From NCBI GenBank assembly GCA_014218235.1, contig CM024759.1, positions 70,378,119 to 70,442,118 of the forward strand: a stretch of 64,000 nt of DNA, in the 5' to 3' direction. Under the pieces are notes generated by a model, which worked only from the letters and a program-made list of their open reading frames with translations, was not told the DNA's origin and ran no database searches. Origin of the DNA: Colocasia esculenta (taxonomy: Eukaryota > Streptophyta > Magnoliopsida > Alismatales > Araceae). This document shows, piece by piece, positions 23,372 through 37,400 of the stretch. The first letter of the stretch is position 1. Every line of letters begins with the position of its first letter. The translations under genes and the position numbers were made by a program.

Positions 23372-23379
23372 TTTATAAT
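23372..23379 (+). promoter_or_regulatory. TATA-like box of the DCD gene
   Basis: TTTATAAT lies about 360 bases upstream of the leader-exon donor. No other TATA-like word sits in the GC-richer 23385-23737 stretch. The assignment rests on position only. Confidence 0.35.
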
Positions 23380-23399
23380 GTACCCGCGCTATCTGCATC

Positions 23400-23737
23400 C
23401 CTTATCCAGCGCCGATGGTAAATTCGATCTTTCAGGGAAAAAGACGAACCAAAGGACACGCGGCAGTCCAATGGCAAAACAGTAATAAACATGAACAGCA
23501 AGCCCTGTTTAGAAGGGGAATCGTACAAAGACTGGCTTCGATGCTTGGTGGCCATTTCCTCTCGATCGAGCCGACGGGGGGGAGAGGCAGCATAGCGCGG
23601 CAGCTCCCCCAGGAATCTAGGGCTCCCGTCTTCTCCGCAGCTTTTACCTGGGATCCCTCGAGGGGGCTCCGATCTGATAGAATCTCGCCTGAACAGCTCC
23701 GGGATCTAGACTTCTCCTGCTCCCGTTGCTTGCCGAG
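23400..23737 (+). other. 5' untranslated exon of the DCD gene
   Basis: GC-richer sequence ends at CCGAG followed by a GTGAGC donor (23738). The next acceptor, TTATCTGCAG at 25399-25408, precedes the start codon by 26 bases. The result is a 1.67-kb leader intron (23738-25408). That intron is T-rich, as plant introns are. The start of transcription is not defined; 23400 is approximate. Confidence 0.55.
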
Positions 23738-25434
23738 GTGAGCCCTTGTGGAGTATGAAGGCGATCTGGCGTGCTCCCTTCTGTTGTCGGTCCTGCTCTT
23801 CTGCTGCTTCTGCTGCTTCTAGCGCGTTGACATCGTGGTGTTTTGTGCTCTTTGTTTAGAACTTGAATTAATGAGCTGCGTTTTAGTTTGAAGTGCTGGT
23901 CAAATTAGGTCGGACTTGTACGTTCTCCCTTGAGGAAATGAGTATATATTTTTGTACTGGTGGAATTTGGCTCTAAGAAGGTTTTCTGATTTGTTTGGGA
24001 GTGCCTACGTTTAGTGCGCTTTTTCTTCGTCTATCTGTTTGTTGGGGCATTTGACTAGTGGCCCTATATGTTGAGGTTTGGAAATTGATCAGATTAGATC
24101 GGATGTCTTTATTTCCTTTTTACGAAAATAAATAGCGCTTTTCTTGTTGGCATTAATGTTATTTGCCTCTAGGAGTGTCTCCATTTTGCTTGTGCTGTCT
24201 AGAACTCGTGATGTTTTAAGAGATCTATCCGTTTGTTTTCTTGACTTGATGACCTGTACATGGATGTTTTAAGAAGTTGCGGATTAGATGGGATATATTC
24301 TTTCTGCTAAGGAAAGAAAGCTTTTCTGTTGATAAAAGGTGCTTCTCATGGAGTTGGCCTGTTGGGCTCTAGTGAAGGTCTCTATCTTGTTCACCAGTTA
24401 CTGTATCTGGTTCAGTTTTTTGGTATTCTATAGGCACTTAAAGTTTTTTTTGAAATGTTATAGGCACTTGAGTTAGTGGGGTATATGTTAAATTTTCAAT
24501 AAGCTAGTCTGGTAGATTAGATCTTCCCACCCCCCAAAACTCCCCCAGGACCCCCCAAAACTCCCCCAGGGAGGAAATGTCCTTCTGGATGAAGGGCATT
24601 TAAATGGAATTTGACATTATTAAAGCCCTCTCGTTCATTTGGAAGTAGCTGCTAATCTACGTTTAGCCTTTTTTGACGGTTTATCTTTTTGATTGGGCAA
24701 ATGAATCGATGACATGTACGATGAAATTAAGGGGAGGTGCTCAGGCTGTCTCATGTTCTTCCAAGGAAAGAAATGCTTTTTTTTTGGGAAATGAATCTTT
24801 TGATGTAGTTTTGTAGTGGTAGACTCTAGTTTATTTGGGACTTGGCGTTGTGGGTGTCTGTGTCTTTGATTCTCTTTTTGGTCGTTTTTTTATTTTTTGA
24901 CACTTTAACGAATGACATGTAACATTTCCCCCCCAAAAAATAATAATGACGTGTATGTAAGATTTAACTTTTTCCAAGCTTGTTAGAAATTTAGAATGGA
25001 TTGGGTTTAGTCCCCCCCCCCCCCCCAAGGAAAGAAATCTGCACATTTTTCCTTGAAAAGGAGGCTGGTTCTAGTAAAAAGCCTTTAATTTGTTTTTGAG
25101 TGAAGGATATGAATTTTGCTTTCCACTTAAAATCCTATTCTAGATGTCACCCGTCAAGACAGGGAGTTTGGAATGCTGAATATTTTAGATAACCATGTTG
25201 GATTCTAGCTTCTTTCAAAATGGACATTTGAGTTATCTAACAACTGTTTTTTTATTTTGTTGGTAATAAGTACTGACTAACTGTTTGACAGCTTTTCTTG
25301 ATAGCCACCTTCTATAGTGTTCTTCAGGATGCATACACCTCTTGCCGCTGTTTCCCATCTCGTTGAATTTTTCTAACTGCCATGTTTATCCTCACTTCTT
25401 ATCTGCAGTTCTGAGCACTGAGGATTTGCTAAAG

Positions 25435-28400
25435 ATGGACAACTTTTGGCAGTTGGGAGATGAGCTTCGGGGGCAACTGAAGGTTTCAGAGGACAATCAA
25501 TGGTCAATGATGACCTCAAAGCTGGCTGAACTGACAAAGTCAAAGGGTGAGCGCATGAATTACCTTGATCCTTCAAGGACTGCTCTGGAAACCAAAGTGA
25601 AAGAGAAGTTTGGATTTCAAGAAGACAACAAGTTTGAAAACTTAAATCTCAATATAATGAATTTGGATTTCAAGATGAATGACACCATGGAGAAAGGTTC
25701 TTTTCGTAATGGCATGTATACCATGGGCCCAATCTATCAGAAGAACAACTTTAATGATAATAATGCCACCAGTTTCAAGCTGAAAACCATGAGCAGCAAG
25801 TATATGAACAATAACAGCAAAGAGAACAACAACTACAATAGTAGCAACAAGAGTAACAACAACAACAACAATAGCAACAACCACAGCAACAATAACAACA
25901 GTGCTGACAAACGATTCAAGACGTTACCTTCAACTGAGATGCTACCACGAAATGAGGTGCTTGGAGGCTACATTTTTGTTTGTAACAATGATACAATGCA
26001 AGAAGATCTCAAAAGACAGTTGTTTGGTAAGTTCCTACTTCGTGCCATTTTTGTAAAAGGTCACTGCTTTTGATATTATTGGATTCTTATTTTCTTCATT
26101 GATACTTATTTATTTAACTTGTCATCATTTACTTGGGAGATGGGATGTTCTATACTAATGTTGATGAGAATTTGATGCAATAACCTTGTGATCGTGCCTA
26201 AAGTATTTTGTGTGATAGTGAATCAGCTTGAAACTTAAACTAAGCATAACTCTAGTTTGTAACAATTAGTTTCGGCAACTAGAGTTATGCTTAGTTTAAG
26301 TACATTTGTCAGAAAGTAGTTAGCACTTGGTTTCAGATGGTCTTTGAATTCTGATTTTTTTGAATCCCTGTTATGTGCAATATCGAGGGCACGTACTGCC
26401 AGAAGGTGTTAGGTCTGACTATGAGCTGTCAGTGCCTTTGTTGTCTTCCCAAAAATCTTTAGAAGATGTCGGGTCTTGCTTTTAGATGATCACTGAATCA
26501 TTGTTGTTTTTGCTCGTCATTTCTAACATCCACAGCAGTTGTTACTAGAAGATGCCTTGTCATCTGCAATCATGGGAGTTGTAGACTTTTCAAAAAAATC
26601 ATGGGTGTTGTAGGAAATCATTTTTCATTTGAACTTGTCAACTTTAGTAGAAAAGGTGGCCATTGGTCTTGTTTGACTGGCAAAGGAAATGATGTGTCTA
26701 ATATTGCTCTTCTCAGAGATTGCATCCTCTTCTTCTTTTACCTTATTGTGTATCCTTTCCCCTTTTTTCCCCTGCTTGTTTTCAAAAGAAATCTGTGCAC
26801 ATTCTTCACCTCTGTTGTTCTGTTTCCTTTTATGTTTGCATGGCCATTCCATTTATATTGTATTTGCCTTATTTATCATAAGTCTGCAATTTTGGGCAAG
26901 TGTTGGAGTAAAAATGTTTTACCTATTGAATTCACCTGATTGGATGTCTTGTTGATCAATCAGGGAGTATGGGCAAGTGCTGAAGTTATAATTTCCTATC
27001 TGCATGAGGTAGATTTGCTTCACATTTAAGTTGTGGAACTTTTTTTGCAGGGTTGCCACCAAGGTATCGTGATTCTGTTAGGGCGATAACTCCAGGATTA
27101 CCATTGTTCCTCTACAACTATACAACACACCAGCTTCATGGGATTTTTGAGGTGAGCTCTTATACCTGTCAGACACATGTCCTGTCACTCCTAATCTTGG
27201 TGTTCTGATGGGTCTAAGGTCTGGCAACTCTCAGTAAATAAGTTTGCATCCATTGCAGTAGAAGCCCTTCTGGTTATTGTTCCAGTAATTGCCCAGCTGG
27301 AAGCCGACCCTTCTTCGCAGCTCTCAGTCCATTTAATTGCAGCCTATTGCAAACTTAGTACAGGCCACATCCCTTCATGTTTGCTAGCTAGAGAATACCT
27401 CACAAAAGAATATTGTTCAATGTAAGAACAAAAGATTTTTCGCTTTCTGGCACTCGGTGCTTTGTTATATGATGGATCTACGAGGACACAAACTTATGCC
27501 GTTATTTTCTATTATTTATTTCAATGCTTTAGGATTAAATTATTACGTAAAAGCTTTTTTGTTTTATATTATTACATAAGTAGCATATTGTGAAGTTATG
27601 AAACTTCCGATATCTTTTCTTGTGATTCTGAGCCCTTTCGATTGTGGGAATTCGCATGCCACCACCCGAAGAACATTTTTTTTAAAAAAATATTTATTAA
27701 GTACTAGCCTATTACAATCGTGGGGGTTAAACCCTTGGCAATATCTGTAAAAATTTTTCTTGAAAATTCTTACAAATCTGTTGTCGTTGGGTGTAGAACT
27801 CCTGACCTCCGGGTGCACAGCGGAGTGCCCAACCAACTGAGCCACTCCTTGTGTGCTGAAAACCATTATATACTGTCAAGTTCCTTAGTATTCATATATG
27901 CGGTATCCCCGGGTGATCTTTTTTATGCTATTTGCTACAATATCTTTATAGTCGTTCAACCTTACTTCCAGATGGACACTGCAGATATGCTGTATGTGTA
28001 GTAAATCTTTAGGTAGGATCCACATACACTAAAAGATTGTGATTTTTGCTGAATCCCAAATAAACACGATTTTTTAGGTGGATTCTTATGGCATTATGGC
28101 CCAAGAAACAGATCTAGTTGTATAGTTTGATTGTCTTGATGTGCAAATAACATGTTCACGTCAATCACTGCAAGTTAAGAGTGCACTTATAGTACTTGAT
28201 GTTTCCTAATGCTGTTCTCATCCTCGACAACTGGATTGCCCAGTATCTAGTTTGTTGACACATACACCATGAGTTGTTGCTTGCTCCAGGCGACATTGAA
28301 GTGTTCACAATCATCAAATATGTGGCAGTTCTCTTGTTGAATTTTGATTATATGATCTTATACCCTGAACTTCATTTTCCCCACTTTCAGGCTGCAAGCT

Positions 28401-31400
28401 TTGGGGGCACTAACATCGATCCTACTGCCTGGGAAGATAAAAAATGTAAAGCGAGTCCAGATTTCCAGCTCAGGTAAGAATAATAGAATGGTGAACTTTT
28501 TCATGTCTAAGCACTTCTACTGCATGTGAGATATCCATATTGGATTCTGGGAGTTCGATAATGTTTGAATCTGATTTTGGAAAAGGACTCAAATGGTAGA
28601 AAAAGGGATGCTGGATTCTGGGCTACCAGATGGTCATCTTCTTGTAAGGATGCATTTTCAGATTCTTATGCCATCCAAAGTGTAGGATAGAGTAAGAATC
28701 CAGTCTGTGATGCATAGCTGGATTATTATTTTTTCAAACTTATGCATGTCAAAATAAATAAAAAGTGCACATTTCCCTCAGATGCATATTCAAGTGTCAC
28801 TCGTCTGGCTAAATAACAGGTCAGGATCCGTGTGAGGAAACTTTGTAAGGCTCTTGAAGAGGATGCTTTCAGGCCAGTTCTTCACCATTATGATGGTCCA
28901 AAATTTCGTCTCGAGCTCTCTGTACCAGAGGTAACATGATATTCCTATACTTATGATTTTCTTGTTGACTTTGCAGTTTACTTGCTTATTTGTTGTTTGG
29001 ACTCATCTGGGGTTATTATCTTTCCGAGGCCTTTTTTCCTCTTGTGGAGGTTGATAGTAAAACTAGCAAGCCAAGAAGTTGTGTTATTGTGAAACCAAAT
29101 GCCACTGTTTGGGATCATCCTTTTGACAACTAGCAAACCAAGCCAAGGTCAAAATATGCCAAATGAACTGGACAAAATAAAAGTGCACACCTTTTGGTGC
29201 GGACACTCGAGGACTTGTCCATTTTGACCCGTCGCGGGTTTACCGGCGTCGTCGTGCGGAGCCGACGTCACTTTGGTTGGACGACGGCACTCTACATGAC
29301 TTTTGAGGACTTAGCGCATTTTATGGCAGGCCAAGATATGTTGTTTGGGCCCATTTGGGTGCCATTTGGTATTTTCTTCTTATTTTTATGTAATTTGGGC
29401 TTTTATTGTATATTTTGAGGGAAATGGGTATTTTGGTCATTTGTGAACCCATTCCCTGCTATATGTATGCCCGTATCCATGTGGATGGGCAATGACAGAT
29501 TAGAAAAGATTTGAAAGGAAGAAACGACGTGAGTTCGGCGTGCCCAGTTTCCTGTCTCCCCTTCCCTTCTTCCCGCCAGTTCCCTTCTTCTTCCTCCTTC
29601 CCTTCCTCCTCTGTATCCCGGTCCCTCATCCTGGTATCAGAGACCAAGCTCGACCCCCCCCTGCTCTCTCTATCTTCCCCAGTTCCCCGTTCGTCCTCTC
29701 CCTTCTTCCGGAGCCCCCGCGGGAGTCCCCCTCTCTTCTCTCTCTCTCTCTCCACCCCACTGCGCGAAACCCCTCCACTGCGCGAAACCCCCCCCCCCCC
29801 CTTTCTTCCTGTTCCCCCAGCTTCCGCGACATCCCCCCCCTGTACACCTCCTGACCCCCCCCGAAAACCCCCTGCGCCGAGTCCCCACTCCGCGAGCACA
29901 CCCCCCCCGGTTCTTCCTCTCCCCCGCCCCGCTACCACCCTGCGCAGACCCACCCCTCCGTCGCCGCCGCCAGCCGCCGGACACCAGTCGCGGACCACCG
30001 CGGCCCCTCCCCGACCGAGCCCGCGGCCCCCGAGCCCCCCCCCTGCTCGCGACGACACCCTCTCTCCCCCGTCTCCCTGCTTTCCCTCTCTTCCTGTCCC
30101 CCCAAAACCCCCCCGCGACACCCCCGGCCTCCCGAAGCCCCCCCCCCTGCGCGTGCGAAGCCCCTCCCGTCACCGAAGAACACCGGAGAAGTGGGGGAAG
30201 GAGGTGAGGCCGCCGGAAGCCTCCGCCGCCCACCGCGGTCGCCGGCGCCGCCGCGAACGCCGGAGCTCCGGCCGCCCTCGCCGCTCCTCCCGCGCCGGCC
30301 ACCTCCGCCCCGAAGCCGCTCCGCCGCAGACGCCCCTCAGCCCTCCCCGTCCTCTCTCTGCGCGACGCAGGGAGGGGATAAAAAGGGTGGAGGGCGCCGA
30401 CCGGGCCAACCCGGTTTGGTCCGGCCGCCACTGTAGCAGGCCCGCTACCGTGCCTCGGCTACAGTGCCGGCGGTGCACCAGATCTTATCGCACCGCCCGT
30501 GCGGCGGAATCATCCGAGCTCCGTTTGACGATCCGTTCGCGTCGTTGCGGTCGTCTTGGCGGCCCTATTCACCTGGGGGCTCTTTGACCACTACTGGTGC
30601 CCGATGAACCCGCGCGTTTTGGAGTCGACGACGACGCGACCACTGTGTACCTGTACGCACCGGTGTTCCCGCACGAGTTCGGTCAGCCTCGACGTCCTCG
30701 GACCCCACCACGCCGGTGCCCACGACGACCTGCTGTCTCGCCCCAGCGTGGACGTAGCTGGGAGCCAGTGGCCGCCCGGTTTGCCGCCTTGACGTTGACG
30801 CCGACCGACGCCAGCGGACGCCCTTCTACTTCGTCACCCCACACCCTCGGTGCGGATCCCCGCTCTTCAGCGGGTCAGTGAGTGCTGCTAGCTCTTCTCC
30901 CCCAGATTTCTGCTTTCTAATATATGGTTAAATGTGTTCCCGTGCTTTGAGAGTTAGGATTGTCTAGCCCGTTATAAAAACTCATGCTAATCACTGCTGT
31001 TTGAGAGTTGAGCGAACCTACTGTAGCTCTAAATTGAGACATTTGAATGTGATTCTGTTGCTTTAGACTCTTGGTTGTCTTCACTACTGTTGGCCTGTTT
31101 CGCTTTGACATTGTGAGGAAAACTCTCGGAGCTTAGTTTCTTGTTCTTTAATGTAATTATTCTCATGAAATTATTGTGAATGCCTAAATGATACTTCAGT
31201 AGTCGCTCATTTGCTGATTTTCGATCTAATGCATACATGTTAGAGTTGTTGAGTCGGTCCCATCTTGCATCAGTTTGCACACACTGCCACTTGTTAGAGG
31301 GTCTTTGCATTTAGTTGCGTCATGCCCTAGCTGTGAGTCCTGTTTGCATGCCCACGCGTAGCGGTGCTGAGTACCACATCTCGGCACTAATGTCGGAGTC

Positions 31401-34400
31401 CCGGGCAAATGCTCATGTAGATCCCGTAATGATGGAGAGGCTCAACCAACTTTTTCTTCGCATGGATCAGATGGAGCGTCGAGCTGAGGAGCGGTTCACT
31501 GAGTCAGAACGTACAGTCCAAGGGATGGCTAACCGCCTAGCAGTTTTGGAGAGATCGCCCGCCCCTCCCCCTGTTCCAGTTCAGCCCCCTGCCCCTAGAG
31601 ATCCCCCTAGGACAGACCATGTTGTTGATCGGCTAGAGGACGACCACGAGTACGATTCCTTTGGCGAGGTTGAGGGTGTCTATAGGCCTGCTGCCCGCAC
31701 TCATGGGAGATTTGACAGGCAGTTAGACCATGAGTGGGATGGGGATCAGCGACATCGTCGCCGTCCTTTAGGTCGGGTGAGCGAGTTGACCATGACGGCC
31801 GAGCAGATTGGGAGATGGGTCAGGGTAGGCCCCGACACCCTAGGGTCCGAGGTGATCCCACGGTAGGTCAGAGGAGATTAGGTGTCGGGAGGACCGTGAG
31901 GATTATGATGAGTGGAGGCCCCATCGTCATCAAGAAGATCAAGATGACCGGCGGATTGTTCGTGCTGACGCCCCCACCTTTGACGGGTCCTTGGATCCGA
32001 GAGTTTATCTCGATTGGGAGGCCAACATGAACCGTTATTTTGATTGGATGGGAATGTCTGACGCCGGCGTGCACGCTTTGCCATGATGAAGTTGATAGGC
32101 CAGGCGCAGACTTATTGGCTGAATGTCGAGGCTCTTCTTGAGCAGCGTGGGTTGGAGCCCATTGAGTCATGGGAAGACATGAAAGTCAAGTTACGTGAGA
32201 AATATCTTCCCTCGACTTACCGACATCGCCTCATTGATCATTGGCAGAACCTCATGCAGGGAAACCGATCTGTTTCGGAATACATTGCTGAGTTTGATGA
32301 GTACTTATTGAGGTGTGGGGCCCGTGAGGAGAGTGCGTTGACTCTATCCCGATTCAGGAAGGGTCTCCGCCCGGTGTACCAGCAGGAGTTTTCCGCCAGC
32401 ATGTGACGACCATCGAGCATGCTTATCAGGTCGTGCGCGAGGTGGAGCAATTCGAGCCGAGGTCAGGATTACCCCCACAGACTAGACCTACCTACCAGCG
32501 CCCGATGGATCAGCGTGTCATTCCTGGGCTGCCCCCGAGGGGCCCTACCTCTCGACCTTTGGACCCCCCGCGTCATGACCCGTCCATTAGGCCACCACCT
32601 CAATGGGATCCCGCCCCCGCTTTGCCTGCTTCACATGATCGTTCGTTGTTGGCGCTCCCCCTGGTAGGCGAGAGGATAGGGGGAAAGCCCCAGCTGTGGG
32701 TGAGTCCTCTCGTGGCAGTGGATCTCGGGATCGTTGTTTCAAATGCCAAGGGATCGGTCATTTTGTTGCCCAGTGTCCGTCTAGGTCCCTGACTATAGAG
32801 GGTGCTCATCCTGAGGAGGCCACCCCGGCGGCACATCATGTGAGCTATGAGGCAGGAGATGACATGGCTGCAGAGTTTCATGCTGATGGAGAGCATACTG
32901 AGTATACTCAGATCGAGCATTCCCCTGCAGGCCATGGGGAGGAGCTTGTCGATGAGGGCAGGCTTGGAGTTGTCAGGTGTATTCTAGCTCAGCCGACTGA
33001 GTGTGATGATTGGCGTCGCACTTCCATTTTTCACACCTACATTCGTCTGGATGGAAAGGTGTGCAAGGTGATCATTGATAGTGGAAGTTGTATTAACGCC
33101 ATTTCTTCTCAGGCGGTCGCCCATCTTGGGTTGACTTTGGTTGACCACCCTCGCCCATATCGTGTTTCATGGGTGGATTCTACTTCCATTCCGATTCGGA
33201 TGATGTGCCATGTTCCGATCTCTTTTCCCCCATACTCTGGTAGGGTTTGGTGTGATGTCTTGCCCATGGAGGTCGGGAGCATTATCTTGGGGAGACCGTG
33301 GATATATGACGTGGATGCGGTTCTCTACGGCCGATCCAATGTATGCGAGTTTTCCCACGGGGGTACCCTTATCACTTTGCAGCCTTCCCGACCTACGATT
33401 TTGGCATCTCATAGTTCAGCTCGGGATCGTGCCCCCCCCCTCCTGTGCCCACTACTCATGGGCCCTCTACTTCCCTGACCCCTGTCCCTTCCCCAGTTCC
33501 TCTTGGAGGCCTTCCACCGATGACTGACACGAAGCTCGAGAACACTTCTGTGTGCTCTAACCCAGTCAGCGACGGGTTAGGCCCCCTTTGGCTAGCCCCA
33601 CTCCTTCTGCTAGCCCCACCCCTACAGGGAGTACGAGCACGGCCACTGTCTCTATCCTTGGTACATCACCTCCCGTGACCCTACAGTTGATTAGTGCTCA
33701 TGACCTTCATCAGGAGCTCGAGGAGTTGGAGTGCCTCTATGTGTTGATGGTGAGGCCTGTTGAGGGCGATGTTCTGAGTGACACACCCCCTGAGTTAGCC
33801 TCCCTCTTAGAGGAGTTCCAGGATGTTTTCCCTGATGATCTCCCGGACGGATTGCCGCCCATGCGTGACATCCAGCACGCCATTGATTTGGTTCCGGGAT
33901 CCACATTGCCCAACTTGCCCCACTTCCGTATGAGTCCAGCAGAGTTTGCTGAGCTTCGGAGGCAAGTTGAGGAGCTCCTGAGGAGAGGTTTCATTCGTGA
34001 GAGCTTGAGCCCATGTGCTGTCCCTGCATTATTAGCTCCGAAGAAAGATGGCTCTTGGAGGATGTGCATTGATAGCAGGGCCATCAATCGCATCACGGTG
34101 AAATACCGTTTTCCCATTCCCCGTCTGGACGACATGTTAGACATGATGGCGGGAGCCACTGTATTTTCTAAGGTAGATCTTAAGAGTGGTTATCACCAGG
34201 TTCGAGTTCGACCTGGGGATGAATGGAAGACGGCCTTCAAGACGAAGGACGGACTTTATGAATGGTTGGTCATGCCTTTTGGGCTATCCAATGCCCCTAG
34301 CACTTTCATGCGGCTCATGACTCAGGTGTTGAGGCCCTTTATGGGGATATTTTTGGTCGTGTACTTTGACGACATTCTCATCTTTAGCCGCTCCCAGGAT

Positions 34401-37400
34401 GACCATTTAGACCACCTTCGTCAGGTATGCCTAGTCTTGCGCCGAGAGAGTTTGTTTGGGAACCTTAAGAAGTGTGCTTTCCTGACTGATCGAGTTGTCT
34501 TCTTGGGGTTCATTGTGTCTTGCGATGGCGTTTCTGCTGATCCTGAGAAGGTCAGAGCGATCGTCGAGTGGCCTGAGCCTCAGTCCATTCACGACGTGCG
34601 CAGTTTCCATGGATTGGCCACTTTTTATCGTCGATTTATTCGAGGATTCAGCACCATCATGGCCCCGATCACAGGCTGCATTCGGAAGGAAACTTTTGTG
34701 TGGACTAAAGCCGCCGCCGCAGCCTTTCGTGACATTAAGACACTCATGACCCAGGCGCCAGTTCTCCGATTGCCGGACTTTTCGAGGGTGTTTGAGGTCT
34801 CATGTGATGCCTCTGGTGTCGGTATAGGTGGGGTCTTGAGTCAGGAGGGCCACCCCATTGCATACTTCAGTGAGAAATTAAATGATGCCAAGCTGAAGTA
34901 CTCCACTTATGATAAGGAATTCTATGCGGTAGTGCAGGCCTTGAGATATTGGAGACATTATCTGCTACCGCAGGAGTTTGTCCTTTACTCAGACCACGAG
35001 GCCCTCAGGTTTCTCCACGCCCAGAAGAAGCTAAACCCTAGACACAGTCGTTGGGTTGAGTTTCTTCAAGCCTACACATTCGTCCTTAAACACAAGGCGG
35101 GTGTGGAAAACCGAGTGGCAGACGCGTTGAGTCGACGTACCTTTCTCTTATCCCTTGTCGGCGCGGAAGTCATGGGTTTTGAGAGGCTTCGTGATGAATA
35201 CGTGGGTTGTCCTGACTTTGGTGTGATCCTCACTGCCCTTCAGTCTGGCCCCTCTCGAGAGCACCCTGATTATATCCTTCAGGAGGGCTATCTTTTTCGT
35301 GGAGTTAGGTTGTGCATTCCGCGAACCTCTGTTCGCGACTTTTTGATTTGGGAGCTCCATGCTGGGGGTCTTGCTGGCCACTTTGGCCGGAACAAGACCA
35401 TTGAGTTAGTCGAGCACGCTTCTTTTGGCCTAGCTTGAAGCGCGATGTGGCTCATATTGTTGCTCATTGCCGCACATGCGCTCTGGCAAAGCAAAGGAAG
35501 CAGAATACGGGCTTGTATACCCCCCTTCCTGTGCCTGATCGTCCGTGGCAGGATGTTAGTATGGATTTTGTTTTGGGTTTGCCACGAACCATCCGACGGC
35601 ACGATTCCATCTTAGTGGTTGTTGACCGATTTTCCAAAATGGCCCATTTTATCCCCTGTTCGAAGACCTCTGATGCGTCTCGCGTAGCTCATATTTTCCT
35701 TGAGGGCATTGTGCGTTTGCACGGGCTACCGAAGACCATAGTCTCAGACCGGGACGTGCGATTTGTCAGCTATTTTTGGAAAACTTTGTGGCATCTGATG
35801 GGTACGAAGCTCAAGTTCTCCACAGCTTATCATCCCCAAACCGATGGGCAGACCGAGGTAGTTAATAGGAGTTTGGGCGATTTATTGCGTTGTCTAGTTG
35901 GTGAGCGTGAGCGTAGTTGGGACCAGGTCTTACCACATGCGGAGTTTGCATATAATAATTCGGTCAATAGGTCTACTGGCATGAGCCCATTTGAGATTGT
36001 CACCGGCTTTAGGCCTAGAGGACCCATAGACCTTGTTCCTTTACCCATTTCTGCACGAGTGTCTGAGTCTGCACAGTCTTTGGCCGAGCATATTAGGAGT
36101 CTGCATGATAGCATTCGTCGTCAAATCGAAATCAGCAATGAGCACTATAAGAAAGCGGCAGATGCACATAGGCGGCCACAGGAGTTCCATGAGGGCGATT
36201 ACGTTATGATTAGGGTCAGACCTGAACGGCTTCCTTCGGGAGTCGTGAAGAAACTGCAAGCTCGAGGGGCTGGGCCCTTTAAAGTGTTAAAGCGAATTGG
36301 GTCGAATGCGTATGTTGTTGACTTACCACCAGACTTTGGCTTCAGTTCTACATTCAATGTCTCGGATTTGGTAGCATATCGGGACCCAGCAGTGATACCC
36401 AGTGAGCCTTTCGAGCCTTTCTCCCCTCTTGTGAGTGACCCTACACCAGAGTGTCCACTTCCGGCCCCAGATACAGCACGACGAGAGCACATTGATCATA
36501 TATTAGATGAGCAGATTGTGACAGCCAGGGACGGAGCTTTTCAGCGCTACCTGATCCGTTGGAGAGGGCGGCCACCGACCGAGGACACCTGGGTTACCCG
36601 AGAGGAGTTGCAGCGGCTTGACCCAGACTTGTTGGAGAGATACCAGAGTGGACAGGACCCTTACTCGACAGGGTCGAGTTCCTCCCAGCCGGGGGAATTG
36701 GTGCGGACACTCGAGGACTTGTCCATTTTGACCCGTCGCGGGTTTACCGGCGTCGTCGTGCGGAGCCGACGTCACTTTGGTTGGACGACGGCACTCTACA
36801 TGACTTTTGAGGACTTAGCGCATTTTATGGCAGGCCAAGATATGTTGTTTGGGCCCATTTGGGTGCCATTTGGTATTTTCTTATTTTTATGTAATGTTGG
36901 GCTTTTATTGTATATTTTGAGGGAATGGGTATTTTGGTCATTTGTGAACCCATTCCCTGCTATATGTATGCCCGTATCCATGTGGATGGGCAATGACAGA
37001 TTAGAAAAGATTTGAAGGAAGAAACGACGTGAGTTCGGCGTGCCCAGTTTCCTGTCTCCCCTTCCCTTCTTCCCGCCAGTTCCCTTCTTCTTCCTCCTTC
37101 CCTTCCTCCTCTGTATCCCGGTCCCCCATCACCTTTTATTCTACAAAGAGGACCAAAATCCTCAAGGTCACAGAGTTCTTTTTTGCTTACTCTCCAAAGT
37201 CTGCTTTTCATTGGCTGAGAAGCAATAGCAACGTTTCTAGACTGAATTCTAAAGTTTCTCCTAGCGATTAAAAATGTGTTTTCCAAAGCAAGCCTAAATG
37301 AGTGAAAATATTTCAACATTTTGCTACAGTGAGCTGAATAAGATGCAAGTATTTCTCCTTGAGGAGGTCTAAAATCTTGACGCTTGCTGATTTCTTAATG

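Larger units (their letters stand above)
29190..37136 (+). mobile_element. Chromodomain Ty3/gypsy retrotransposon (chromovirus, Tekay/Del-like), complete
   Basis: Two near-identical LTRs (29195-29631 and 36699-37131) flank gag, protease, reverse transcriptase, RNase H, integrase and a chromodomain. The order is that of Ty3/gypsy, and the chromodomain marks a chromovirus. The 5-bp target duplication CCTTT is perfect (29190-29194, 37132-37136). The element is 7,937 bp and lies in intron 4 of the DCD gene in the gene's own orientation. The LTRs differ by only about three indel sites of 1-3 bases and a few substitutions, so insertion is recent. Several frame breaks in gag-pol mean this copy as written would not make a full polyprotein. 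Confidence 0.93.

Noticed and set aside
25342..25434. Upstream ATG extending the DCD protein by 31 residues
   Set aside because: The TTATCTGCAG acceptor at 25408 removes this ATG from the mRNA, and the family starts at MDN...FWQLGDELRG.
27564..27866. 100-codon minus-strand frame (MVFSTQGVAQLVGHSAVHPE)
   Set aside because: It is a translation through the tRNA-derived SINE in intron 2.
29511..30587. Open frame of 358 codons, Pro/Arg/Ser-rich
   Set aside because: It lies in the C-rich chromovirus leader, starts inside the LTR, has mirror frames on both strands and shows no domain; it is a product of base composition.
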